From NCBI GenBank assembly GCA_029067025.1, contig JAIEFH010000300.1:1-20431 (forward strand): a stretch of 20,431 nucleotides of DNA. Direction: 5' to 3'. The stretch is from Oscillospiraceae bacterium. GTDB taxonomy: Bacteria; Bacillota; Clostridia; Oscillospirales; Oscillospiraceae. The position numbers and the translations under genes were made by a program. The notes under the pieces are model-generated. The model ran no database searches and had not been told where the DNA came from. It saw nothing but the letters and a program-made list of their open reading frames with translations. Positions 13,622-20,219 of this stretch are shown in pieces; the first letter of the stretch is position 1, and the number at the start of each line of letters is the position of its first letter.

Positions 13622-13894
13622 TTACTTCCTCCACCGCTTGAGCATGGGGAAGAACTGGTGCATCTGGGCCTTGGCCTGCTCCTCGGTCATGCCGGGGTTG
13701 CCCTGGGCCATCATGGGGGCGCAGAAGTCGATCATCTCCTCCATGGTCATCTCCCCCGCGAACTGGCCGCCCTTGTAGCAGTAGCCGCAGTAGTCGGGGT
13801 TTTGGGAGCCGTCCGCCTCAGTGCCCAGCTCCACGCCGGGGGTCAAGGGCATCCCGCAGGACTGGCAGAACTTCATGTCTTTGTAGTTTTCCAT
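13622..13894 (-). CDS. Small zinc-ribbon protein (internal start in the WYL-regulator frame)
   Basis: Starting at the internal ATG at 13894 gives a 90-aa protein, MENYKDMKFCQSCGMPL and onward. It has two CxxC pairs (CQSC at about 9-12 and CGYC near 37-40) forming a zinc ribbon, then a helical part MTMEEMIDFCAPMM and a basic end LKRWRK, as in the stand-alone putative zinc-ribbon family common in Clostridia. AGAGGAGGTT (13910-13901) lies 6 bases before the ATG, a near-perfect Shine-Dalgarno sequence, which strongly supports independent translation. Function is unknown; position suggests control by the WYL regulator. Confidence 0.8.
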   Translation of the reverse strand: MENYKDMKFCQSCGMPLTPGVELGTEADGSQNPDYCGYCYKGGQFAGEMTMEEMIDFCAPMMAQGNPGMTEEQAKAQMHQFFPMLKRWRK

Positions 13895-14863
13895 AGTTGG
13901 AACCTCCTCTGTTTTGGATGGTTCCATGGTAGCATCCGGAACCTGACAAGGTATGTCAGGTTTCTCTGAATGGGCCCGGAAAATTTCCTGTCCCAACGCG
14001 GCCAGCCGCCGCCGCAGGAGATCGGGTGAGAGCACCTCCACCCCCGCGCCGAAGCTGAGCAGATAGCCGTACAGCCACTGGTCCTCGGGAAACATCGCCT
14101 CCACCAGCAGCGAGCCGTCTTCTTGGTGGGTAACGCAGCCCTGGTCGAACTCGTCGTACACCCGGTAGGCCATGCAAGGCGCGAAGCGCAGCTTGACCTC
14201 CACCCGAAACAGGGGTGGGATGTCGCCGGAGAAGTCGATGTCCGGCGGGGTCAGGCGGCGGTGGAACACCTCCCCGGTGAATGCCGGGGACAGGATGCGG
14301 GACAGCCGGAAGGTGCGGTAGTCCTCCCGCTCCAGGTCAAAGGCCTGAAGATACCACGCCTGGCCCTTGAACACCAGCCGGGCGGGGAGCACCTTCCGCG
14401 AGCGGGTGGAACCGTAAGAGCTGGCGTAGTCAAAGGCCAGGGTCTGCCGCTCCAGCACGGCCTGCTTGAGAAGCTGGAATTTCCCATCGTCCGCCGCCCC
14501 CGCTTCCCCCCAGCGGGACAGATTCACCTGGAGCCAGTCCGCCTGGTTCCGGCGGAACAGGGCGGACAGCTTAGTCAGTGCCTGCGCCCCCTCCTGGCCG
14601 GGGAGGCTTTGCAGGGCGGTGAGAAGCTGCCGCTGCTCCTCGTCGGTGAAGGCGGCCCGGTCTAAGACGTAGCCGGGAAGCAATGCCACGCCGCCCCCGG
14701 CCCCCTGGGTGGTGTATACCGGCACCCCGGCGGCGGACAGGGCGTCCACATCCCGCAGCACGGTGCGGGGGGACACCTCCAGCTTTTCGGCCAGCTCCCC
14801 GGCGGTCATGCGGCCCCGCTCCAGCAGGAGATAGACCATCTGGAATTGACGGCCCACGGACAT
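13622..14863 (-). CDS. WYL-domain transcriptional regulator, reading frame fused to a zinc-ribbon domain
   Basis: The open frame of 413 codons joins two normally separate proteins. Residues 1-60 are an HTH_11 winged helix (LLERGRMTAGELAEKLEVSPRTVLRDVDAL), about 130-215 the WYL ligand-sensing domain (with AWYLQAFDLE) and about 225-300 its C-terminal extension. After a linker rich in polar residues (about 300-323) comes the zinc-ribbon protein described at 13622-13894. No stop lies between them. The linker DNA holds a perfect inverted repeat and a strong ribosome site, which are not expected inside a coding region. So either the regulator's stop was lost and a true fusion is made, or two products arise from one frame. 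The start has a GAGGGGGGG ribosome site. WYL proteins often act as ligand-responsive repressors of neighbouring genes. Confidence 0.85.
   Translation of the reverse strand: MSVGRQFQMVYLLLERGRMTAGELAEKLEVSPRTVLRDVDALSAAGVPVYTTQGAGGGVALLPGYVLDRAAFTDEEQRQLLTALQSLPGQEGAQALTKLSALFRRNQADWLQVNLSRWGEAGAADDGKFQLLKQAVLERQTLAFDYASSYGSTRSRKVLPARLVFKGQAWYLQAFDLEREDYRTFRLSRILSPAFTGEVFHRRLTPPDIDFSGDIPPLFRVEVKLRFAPCMAYRVYDEFDQGCVTHQEDGSLLVEAMFPEDQWLYGYLLSFGAGVEVLSPDLLRRRLAALGQEIFRAHSEKPDIPCQVPDATMEPSKTEEVPTMENYKDMKFCQSCGMPLTPGVELGTEADGSQNPDYCGYCYKGGQFAGEMTMEEMIDFCAPMMAQGNPGMTEEQAKAQMHQFFPMLKRWRK
13940..13962. promoter_or_regulatory. Perfect inverted repeat, probable WYL-regulator operator, inside the fused reading frame
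   Basis: AACCTGACA (13940-13948) and TGTCAGGTT (13954-13962) are perfect inverted arms around AGGTA. On the minus strand CTGACA within it can serve as a -35, with a weak GATGCT 17 bases on, 40 to 50 bases before the zinc-ribbon ATG. This is a typical repressor-over-promoter layout. Confidence 0.65.
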
Positions 14864-14889
14864 AGGACAGCCCCCCCTCTCTTTTTCCT

Positions 14890-14898
14890 ATTCTACCA
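14890..14898 (-). promoter_or_regulatory. Extended -10 promoter of the WYL regulator
   Basis: On the minus strand TGGTAGAAT is an extended -10 (TGn plus TAGAAT), about 26 bases before the start codon. The -35 is poor, as is common for extended -10 promoters. Confidence 0.5.
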
Positions 14899-14911
14899 TA
14901 TCAAAAGCAGA

Positions 14912-14939
14912 AGGGGAAGCCCCGGATGGGACTTCCCCT
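14912..14939 (-). terminator. Terminator of the ABC exporter operon
   Basis: AGGGGAAG (14912-14919) pairs with CTTCCCCT (14932-14939), with an inner CCC/GGG pairing. On the minus strand TTCTGCTTTTG follows. It lies 14 bases after the stop of the downstream ABC gene. Confidence 0.75.
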
Positions 14940-14952
14940 GTGTTTTGCATCG

Positions 14953-17172
14953 TTAATCTAGCTCAAACTGTCCGATATACAGTTGATAATACCGTCCCTG
15001 CTCCTCGATGAGCTGGGCATGGCTGCCCTTTTCGATGATTTCGCCGTGCTCGATGACCACGATGCAGTCGGCGTTGCGCACGGTGGACAGCCGGTGGGCG
15101 ATGACGAATACGGTGCGCCCCTCCATCAGCGCGTCCATGCCCTGCTGGATGTGCTGTTCGGTGCGGGTATCGATGGAAGAGGTGGCCTCGTCCAGCACCA
15201 TGATGGGCGGGTCCTTGACGGCGGCCCGGGCGATGGACAAAAGCTGCCGCTGACCTTGGGAGAGGTTGGCCCCGTCCCCGGTGAGCAGGGTCTGGTAGCC
15301 TTCGGGCAGGCGGCGGATGAAGCCGTCGGCGTTGGCGGTCTTGGCGGCCTGGACGCACTCCTCGTCGGTGGCGTCCAGCCGGCCGTAGCGGATGTTGTCC
15401 ATGACGGTGCCGGTGAACAGGTGGGTGTCTTGGAGCACCGCGCCCTGGCTCAGACGGAGGGAGTCCTTGTCAATGTCCCGCACGTCGATGCCGTCGCAGG
15501 TGATGATGCCGCCCTGGATCTCATAGAAGCGGTTGATGAGGTTGGTAACGGTGGTCTTGCCCGCGCCGGTGGAGCCCACAAAGGCGATCTTCTGGCCCGG
15601 GTCGGCGTACACCGACATTTTTTTCAGCACCGGCTTGCCCTCCACATAGGAGAAGTCCACCTGGCTCAGACGCACCGCGCCCCGCAGCTCGTTATAGCAG
15701 TACTCCTCGCCGGGGACGTTGCGCACTGCGCCCCGGATCAGGTGCAGGCCCATCTCCCCGTCGGGGCCGGGGTACTTCCACGCCCAGCCGTGGCCGGCCA
15801 GGGACGTGAAGTCCCGAACCTCGGTGAGGGTGCCGTCCGGGGCCAGCTCCACCCAGAGCCCCTCCGGGGAGTCCTCGCCGGGGGGCAGGAGCTTCAGACC
15901 GCTTCCATCCCGGACGGCCTGGCCCAGTTCTGTGAGGGTTTCGCCGTCCGCCGCCACAAGCACCGGCACCAGGGCCATGCCGCTGTTCCGGGGCACCTTC
16001 CACGCCCAGGCCCGGGGGCGGCCCTGGCCAGAGAACCTGGACAGGGAGCCGTTGGCGTCCTTGTCCACGGGGACTAACGTGACCTTGCCCTGATTGACCT
16101 CGGGCTGGGCATCCATCACGGCGAAGATGCGCTCCGCGCCCGCCATGGCGGACAGCAGGGAGTTCATCTGCATAGAGATCTGGTTGACGGGCTGGGTGAC
16201 CTGGCGGTTGTAGTCCAGGTAAACCTTCAGGGAGCCCAGGGTGAAGCCGGTGTTCACCCCGCTGCTCATGGCCAGCGCGGCCCCCAGCACGGCGGTGACG
16301 GCGTAGCCCACGTTGGTCAGGTTGCCGGCGATGGGCATGATGGCGGAGGAGTAGAACCCCGCCTGGCTGGCGGCGGCACGGTACTCCTCGTTCAGCGTCT
16401 GGAACTGGGCCTTGGCCTGCTCCTCGTGGTTGAAGGCCTTGACCACCTTCATCCCCTCGATCATCTCCTGGATGTTGCCGTTCACCGCGCCCAGAGCACC
16501 CTGCTGCCGGGCAAAGAACTTCCGGCTGCGCTTGCCGAACACGGTGAACACCGCCGTCACGCCGCCCAGCATCACGACGGAGGCCAGGAACAGCAGGGGG
16601 GACAGGGAGATCATCATGGCCACTACGCCCACGAAGGTGATGACGCTGGAGATCAGCTGCACCACCGACTGCTCCAGGGCCATCTGCACGTTGTCGGCAT
16701 CGTTGGTGAAGCGGCTCATGAGTTCGCCGTGGGTGTGGGCGTCGAAGTAGCTCAGGGGGAGCTGCTGAAGCTTGTCGAACAGGTCCTTTCTCATCCGGTT
16801 GCAGCCCTTCTGGGCCAGCTGGGCCATGAGGTTGGCCTGGACGTAGGAGCACGCCGCCGCGCACAGGTAGACGCCCGCCAGCTTGAGACAGGCGGTGACC
16901 AGTTCGGGCAGACGGGTCTGCCCCGACGCCAGGGCCAGGGTGAGGCCGTCGAAGATGGGCTTCTGCAGGTAGGTGGCCGCTACGCCCAGCAGGGCGGAGG
17001 CCACCACGCACAGCAGGGCCGCGATAAGCATGAGGGGCCGGTCTACGATATACTTCACCGTGCGCGCCAGGGTGCGCTTCAGGTTTTGGGGCTTGCCAAA
17101 GCCGCCCCGGGGGCCGCCCGGTCCGCCGGGACCAGGGCCGTGGGGGCCTTTGGGTCCTCTGTGTTCAGCCAT
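14953..17172 (-). CDS. ABC exporter subunit with canonical Walker B (membrane plus ATPase domain), enlarged linker
   Basis: This half-transporter of 739 aa pairs with the product of the overlapping upstream gene to form a heterodimeric multidrug-type exporter (BmrCD/LmrCD/TM287-288 group). It has a Gly/Pro-rich N-terminal tail (HRGPKGPHGPGPGGPGGPRG, about 4-23), six membrane helices (about 50-345), and a nucleotide-binding domain with Walker A GSTGAGKTT (about 533-541), signature LSQGQRQ and Walker B IMVLDEAT with the catalytic Glu. The LSQGQ form is typical of this partner in asymmetric exporters. Between the two domains an insert of about 135 residues (about 356-493) makes the protein longer than usual; it contains the motif WAWK twice. 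It overlaps its neighbour by 8 bases. The substrate is unknown. Confidence 0.93.
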   Translation of the reverse strand: MAEHRGPKGPHGPGPGGPGGPRGGFGKPQNLKRTLARTVKYIVDRPLMLIAALLCVVASALLGVAATYLQKPIFDGLTLALASGQTRLPELVTACLKLAGVYLCAAACSYVQANLMAQLAQKGCNRMRKDLFDKLQQLPLSYFDAHTHGELMSRFTNDADNVQMALEQSVVQLISSVITFVGVVAMMISLSPLLFLASVVMLGGVTAVFTVFGKRSRKFFARQQGALGAVNGNIQEMIEGMKVVKAFNHEEQAKAQFQTLNEEYRAAASQAGFYSSAIMPIAGNLTNVGYAVTAVLGAALAMSSGVNTGFTLGSLKVYLDYNRQVTQPVNQISMQMNSLLSAMAGAERIFAVMDAQPEVNQGKVTLVPVDKDANGSLSRFSGQGRPRAWAWKVPRNSGMALVPVLVAADGETLTELGQAVRDGSGLKLLPPGEDSPEGLWVELAPDGTLTEVRDFTSLAGHGWAWKYPGPDGEMGLHLIRGAVRNVPGEEYCYNELRGAVRLSQVDFSYVEGKPVLKKMSVYADPGQKIAFVGSTGAGKTTVTNLINRFYEIQGGIITCDGIDVRDIDKDSLRLSQGAVLQDTHLFTGTVMDNIRYGRLDATDEECVQAAKTANADGFIRRLPEGYQTLLTGDGANLSQGQRQLLSIARAAVKDPPIMVLDEATSSIDTRTEQHIQQGMDALMEGRTVFVIAHRLSTVRNADCIVVIEHGEIIEKGSHAQLIEEQGRYYQLYIGQFELD

Positions 17173-18901
17173 TCTCGCCGCCCCCTTCCTGCTGGGAATC
17201 GTAGATTTCTTTGTAGATCTTGCTTGTGGCCATCAGCTCGTCGTGGGTGCCCGTGGCAGACACCGTGCCCTCGTCCAGCACCACGATCTTGTCGGCGTAC
17301 TGCACCGAGCTGATGCGCTGGGCGATGATGATGACGGTGGTGCCCTTCAGGTTTTGCCGGAAGGACTCCCGGATGCGCCCCTCGGTGGCGGAGTCCACGG
17401 CGGAGGTGGAGTCGTCCAGGATGAGCACGGCGGGCTTGCGCACCATGGCCCGGGCAATACACAGCCGCTGCTTCTGCCCGCCGGACACGTTGACGCCCCC
17501 TTGCTCCAGGTAGGTGTCAAACCCCTCGGGGAAGGACATGATAAAGTCGTATGCCTGGGCGTCCTTTGCCGCCTGGATCAGTTCCTCCTCGGCGGCGTTC
17601 TCGTTGCCCCAGAGCAGGTTTTCCCGGATGGTGCCGGAGAACAGCACGTTGTTTTGCAGCACCATGCCGATGCGGTTTCGCAGGCCGTCCAGGGAGTAGT
17701 CCCGTACGTCCAGCCCGTCCACCAGCACTTTGCCCCGGTGAACGTCATAGAACCGGGGGATCAGGTTTACCAGGGACGACTTGCCCGTGCCCGTGCCGCC
17801 CACAATGGCGACGAACTCGCCGGGTTTGATGTCCAGGTTGATGCTGTGCAGCACGTCCTCCCCCGCGCCCTCGGTCTGGTAGCGGAAGGACACGTCCCGG
17901 AACTCCACCCGGCCCTGGGGGGTGGGCAGCTCACGCTCGCCGCCGCCGGTGATGTCGGGCTGGGCGTCGAGCACCTCAAATATGCGGCGGGTGGACGCCT
18001 GGGCCTGGGTGTACTGGAGGATGGCCATGCCGACGAACATGACGGACATGAGGATCTGCATGATGTAGCCCAGCACGGTCTGGAGGTAGCCCACGTCCAG
18101 CTCCAAACCCAGCACCATGTTGCCGCCGAAGTAGAGCACCAGCACGGTGGCGGAGGCCATGCAGATCATCATCACCGGCTGCATGGCCACCACCCGCAGC
18201 ACGGCCCGCAGGCCGGCGGCGGTGAAGCCGTTGTTGGCGTCCATGAACTTCTCCCGCTCCCGGTCCTCCCGGACGTAGGACTTCACCACCCGCACGGCGA
18301 TGAGGTTTTCCTGCACCGTCTCGTTGAGGTGGTCCAGGGCCTTCTGCATTTTCTCAAACAGCGGCATACAGATGCGCATAATGGTCAGCAGTGCCGCCGC
18401 CATGACGGGCATGATGACCAGCACCACCAGGGCCAGCTTGGGGCTGATGGTCAGGGTGAGGGCGACGCTGGCGATGAGCATGGTGGCCGCCCGGATGAGG
18501 ATGCGCAGGCAGATCATGGCCATGTTCTGAACCTTGGTCACGTCGTTGGTCATCCGGGTGATGAGGGAGGAGGAGGAGAACCGGTCGATGTCGGCAAAGG
18601 AGAAGGAGGAGATCTTCTCAAACTCCGCCCGGCGCAGGTTGGCCCCCAGGCCCTGGGCGGCGTTGGTGGCGCATTTGGCCGCCATTCCCCCGGCTATGGT
18701 CGCAACGAGCGCGACCACTACCATCAGCGCCCCCGAGCGCCAGATGGGGGCCATGTCCTCTTTTAAAATGCCCTGGTTGATGATTTGGGCCATGAGCAGG
18801 GGGATGGTGAGCTCGCAGCCGGTCTCCACCACCACCAGCAGGGGGGAGGCCACGGCGTATTTCTCATAGCCCTTCAGGTAAGACGCGATTCGTCTCAGCA
18901 T
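17165..18901 (-). CDS. ABC exporter subunit with degenerate Walker B (membrane plus ATPase domain)
   Basis: The 578-aa half-transporter has six membrane helices in the first 300 or so residues and an ATPase domain with Walker A GGTGTGKSS (about 368-376), signature NVSGGQKQR and Walker B VLILDDSTSAVD. Here Asp stands where the catalytic Glu normally is, the hallmark of the partner that contributes the degenerate ATP site in heterodimeric exporters such as TM287/288 and BmrCD. Together with LSQGQ in the partner this predicts one active and one inactive ATP site. The start overlaps the stop of the MarR gene by 7 bases and its stop overlaps the next ABC gene by 8, so all three are one translation-coupled operon. 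Confidence 0.94.
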   Translation of the reverse strand: MLRRIASYLKGYEKYAVASPLLVVVETGCELTIPLLMAQIINQGILKEDMAPIWRSGALMVVVALVATIAGGMAAKCATNAAQGLGANLRRAEFEKISSFSFADIDRFSSSSLITRMTNDVTKVQNMAMICLRILIRAATMLIASVALTLTISPKLALVVLVIMPVMAAALLTIMRICMPLFEKMQKALDHLNETVQENLIAVRVVKSYVREDREREKFMDANNGFTAAGLRAVLRVVAMQPVMMICMASATVLVLYFGGNMVLGLELDVGYLQTVLGYIMQILMSVMFVGMAILQYTQAQASTRRIFEVLDAQPDITGGGERELPTPQGRVEFRDVSFRYQTEGAGEDVLHSINLDIKPGEFVAIVGGTGTGKSSLVNLIPRFYDVHRGKVLVDGLDVRDYSLDGLRNRIGMVLQNNVLFSGTIRENLLWGNENAAEEELIQAAKDAQAYDFIMSFPEGFDTYLEQGGVNVSGGQKQRLCIARAMVRKPAVLILDDSTSAVDSATEGRIRESFRQNLKGTTVIIIAQRISSVQYADKIVVLDEGTVSATGTHDELMATSKIYKEIYDSQQEGGGENG

Positions 18902-19407
18902 GGGTCACACTTCCTTTCAAGGGGTTCCGGCGGCGGGGGCGGCGGGCAGTGCTCGTCCTCCCGGTCTCCGCCGATCTGGTAGAGATTGTCCAGCATACGC
19001 CGGTGGAACTCCTGTACCTGTTCCCGCTCTTCGGGGGTGAAGCCCCGGTACATGGCATCGTCCACCTGCTGGAAGGCCCGCATACCCGAGTCCAAGGCGT
19101 CCCGGCCCTTCCGGGTGATGGAGATGCGGTTGCGGCGGGAGTCCTTCTCGTCGGTGCGGCGGGCCACGTAGCCCTGCCGTTCCAGGCATTTCAGCGACGC
19201 GGCAATGGTGGGCGGGGCGATGTGGAGCCGGTCGGCCAGCTCTTTTTGCGTAGGGGCCTGGGCTGGGTCGTCCGGGTATTGGGACAGCTCCACCAGCAGC
19301 CGGGGGGAGCCGATGTCCCGCAGGCCCTGTTTCGCCAGGGCTGCCGTGCAGGCGTTGTGATGGGCCCGGAGCACTTGGTGGAGTACCATGCCTGGGCGTT
19401 CGTCCAT
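18895..19407 (-). CDS. MarR-family transcriptional regulator of the ABC exporter
   Basis: The 170-aa winged-helix protein shows the MarR core: TQKELADRLHIAPPTIAASLKCLERQGYVARR (about 53-84) followed by the wing DEKDSRRNRISITRKGRDAL. MarR proteins typically repress their own operon and release DNA on binding a drug or metabolite. A proline-rich Cys-containing tail (HCPPPPPPEPLERKCDPC) follows the usual end of the family. It is the first gene of the operon, with an AGGAGG ribosome site, a strong promoter and a direct-repeat candidate operator upstream. Substrates of the exporter would be its likely inducers (inference). Confidence 0.93.
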   Translation of the reverse strand: MDERPGMVLHQVLRAHHNACTAALAKQGLRDIGSPRLLVELSQYPDDPAQAPTQKELADRLHIAPPTIAASLKCLERQGYVARRTDEKDSRRNRISITRKGRDALDSGMRAFQQVDDAMYRGFTPEEREQVQEFHRRMLDNLYQIGGDREDEHCPPPPPPEPLERKCDPC

Positions 19408-19418
19408 AGGAATACCTC

Positions 19419-19446
19419 CTAATCGTTCGTGGGCTAATCATTCGTG
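19419..19446. promoter_or_regulatory. Direct-repeat candidate MarR operator
   Basis: CTAATCGTTCGTG (19419-19431) recurs as CTAATCATTCGTG (19434-19446): 12 of 13 bases with a 15-base period. It lies between the predicted transcription start and the ribosome site of the marR gene, where a bound repressor would block the operon. Confidence 0.6.
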
Positions 19447-19454
19447 CGCTCACT

Positions 19455-19482
19455 ATTTTACTCGCCAGGGCTGAAATGTCAA
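19455..19482 (-). promoter_or_regulatory. Sigma-A promoter of the marR-ABC operon
   Basis: On the minus strand a perfect TTGACA (19482-19477) and TAAAAT (19460-19455) are separated by 16 bases. Confidence 0.8.
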
Positions 19483-19499
19483 GAGGGGGTGTGTGAAAA

Positions 19500-19690
19500 T
19501 TTTGTTAACTGTGGGGGCGCGTACCGATCGGGAAAAGTTCTGCCGCGCTGCGTGGGCGCGTACCCGGAAGAGGGAGCACCGATGCTCCACACGGGTTAGC
19601 CCCGTCGGCTCACCAAGGGTGTTCGCCTCAGGGGCAACTCGCCCGCGCTCCGCAGTCGGTACTCCCTCCCCCGGGTTAAATAAAGGGAGG
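19500..19690. repeat. Hairpin-rich intergenic element
   Basis: This GC-rich gap holds no convincing gene. It contains GGGCGCGTACC twice (19515-19525 and 19554-19564) and a chain of small hairpins: GGAGCA/TGCTCC (19573-19588) and ACGGG/CCCGT (19591-19605). A 68-codon plus-strand frame across it has an Arg/Ser-rich, unfamily-like product and is treated as chance. The style recalls dispersed intergenic repeats of GC-rich Clostridia or an untranslated structured RNA; neither can be shown from one copy. Confidence 0.4.
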
Positions 19691-19693
19691 AAA

Positions 19694-19729
19694 AATTAAG
19701 GCCCGGCGCTTCCGCGCCGAGCTTTAATT
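19694..19729 (-). terminator. Terminator of the second RHH gene
   Basis: AATTAA (19694-19699) and TTAATT (19724-19729) enclose GGCGC-TTCC-GCGCC (19705-19718), giving a long interrupted hairpin that overlaps the stop codon of the gene. On the minus strand a T-rich run (AATTTTTCC) follows. Confidence 0.65.
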
Positions 19730-19900
19730 GTCCTCATATTCCTTTAAACACTGTTCTACCATGCTTACGATGACAGCATTAAAACTGGTTTCATTTTCCG
19801 CCGCAATCTTTTCAATTTTGTCAATCATGCGTTGCCGAAGATATACAGTTCGATATGCTGCCTCGCCTTTTCGTGGTATATTGTCTGGGCCAAATGGCAT
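19724..19900 (-). CDS. Second small ribbon-helix-helix-like DNA-binding protein
   Basis: The 58-aa protein has a strand YRTVYLRQ (16-23), helix A MIDKIEKIAAENE and helix B SFNAVIVSMVEQCLKEYE, the Arc/CopG layout. The ATG at 19900 is chosen over a GTG at 19909 because AGGGG lies 8 bases before the ATG but overlaps the GTG. No toxin gene is adjacent on the same strand. Like the RHH protein at 3335 it is a solo gene with an AT-rich, palindrome-bearing upstream region, but the two protein sequences are clearly different. Confidence 0.8.
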   Translation of the reverse strand: MPFGPDNIPRKGEAAYRTVYLRQRMIDKIEKIAAENETSFNAVIVSMVEQCLKEYEDN

Positions 19901-19919
19901 ACTCTTCACCCCTAATAGT

Positions 19920-19948
19920 ATTCTAGGGTAATTTACCCTTTATTTACA
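19920..19948 (-). promoter_or_regulatory. Promoter and palindromic operator of the second RHH gene
   Basis: AGGGTAA-T-TTACCCT (19925-19939) is a perfect palindrome lying between a weak -35 TGTAAA (19948-19943) and a -10 TAGAAT (19925-19920) on the minus strand, with a 17-base spacer. The position is ideal for repression, perhaps by the RHH protein itself. Confidence 0.6.
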
Positions 19949-19972
19949 TGATAAATATATGACAGAAATAAG

Positions 19973-20001
19973 TTGTAAATAAAATAAAAGTATGTTAAGA
20001 T
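19973..20001 (+). promoter_or_regulatory. Candidate promoter of the 53-aa protein
   Basis: TTGTAA (19973-19978) and TAAGAT (19996-20001) are 17 bases apart. The predicted leader would be very short, about 12 bases, so the assignment is tentative. Confidence 0.35.
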
Positions 20002-20019
20002 ATGCTCGAGGTGAGAAAA

Positions 20020-20181
20020 ATGCCGGATTACAAAGAAATGTACCTCCATTTGGCCAAAGAGACGGAAAAAGCGGTACGCATTTTGATTAAAGCCCAGCAG
20101 GACTGTGAAGAGATGTATATCAATTCCCCGGAGCCGGAGCTTACGGTTCTGGAGCCGCCCCTGGCGGGCGGGGACGCATAA
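20020..20181 (+). CDS. Small protein of unknown function (53 aa)
   Basis: ATG at 20020 with ribosome site AGGTGAG just upstream (20009-20015) opens 53 codons ending in TAA. The product starts MPDYKEMYLHLAKETEKAVR, continues as an amphipathic helical region to about residue 34 (ILIKAQQDCEEMYI) and ends in an acidic proline-rich tail (SPEPELTVLEPPLAGGDA). It resembles small hypothetical proteins I have seen in related Clostridia; no function is known to me. It is followed at once by a terminator hairpin and is divergent from the second RHH gene, which may regulate it through the shared AT-rich region. Confidence 0.75.
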   Translation: MPDYKEMYLHLAKETEKAVRILIKAQQDCEEMYINSPEPELTVLEPPLAGGDA

Positions 20182-20185
20182 AAAG

Positions 20186-20214
20186 GCGGCGCGTGGCAGT
20201 CCACGCGCCGCTTT
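20186..20214 (+). terminator. Terminator after the 53-aa gene
   Basis: GCGGCGCGTGG (20186-20196) and CCACGCGCCGC (20201-20211) form a perfect 11-base stem with loop CAGT, followed by TTT. It starts 5 bases after the stop and probably also serves the convergent gene ending at 20220, on whose strand an A-stem-T arrangement (CCTTTTTATG) is present. Confidence 0.85.
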
Positions 20215-20219
20215 GGGTT

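Noticed and set aside
16973..18766. 597-codon plus-strand frame opposite the ABC genes
   Set aside because: It is a shadow of clear ABC exporter genes; the His/Gly/Val-rich product has no domain.
19493..19699. 68-codon plus-strand frame across the hairpin-rich gap
   Set aside because: Arg/Ser-rich composition, no ribosome site in front and no family; better explained as a structured or repeat element.
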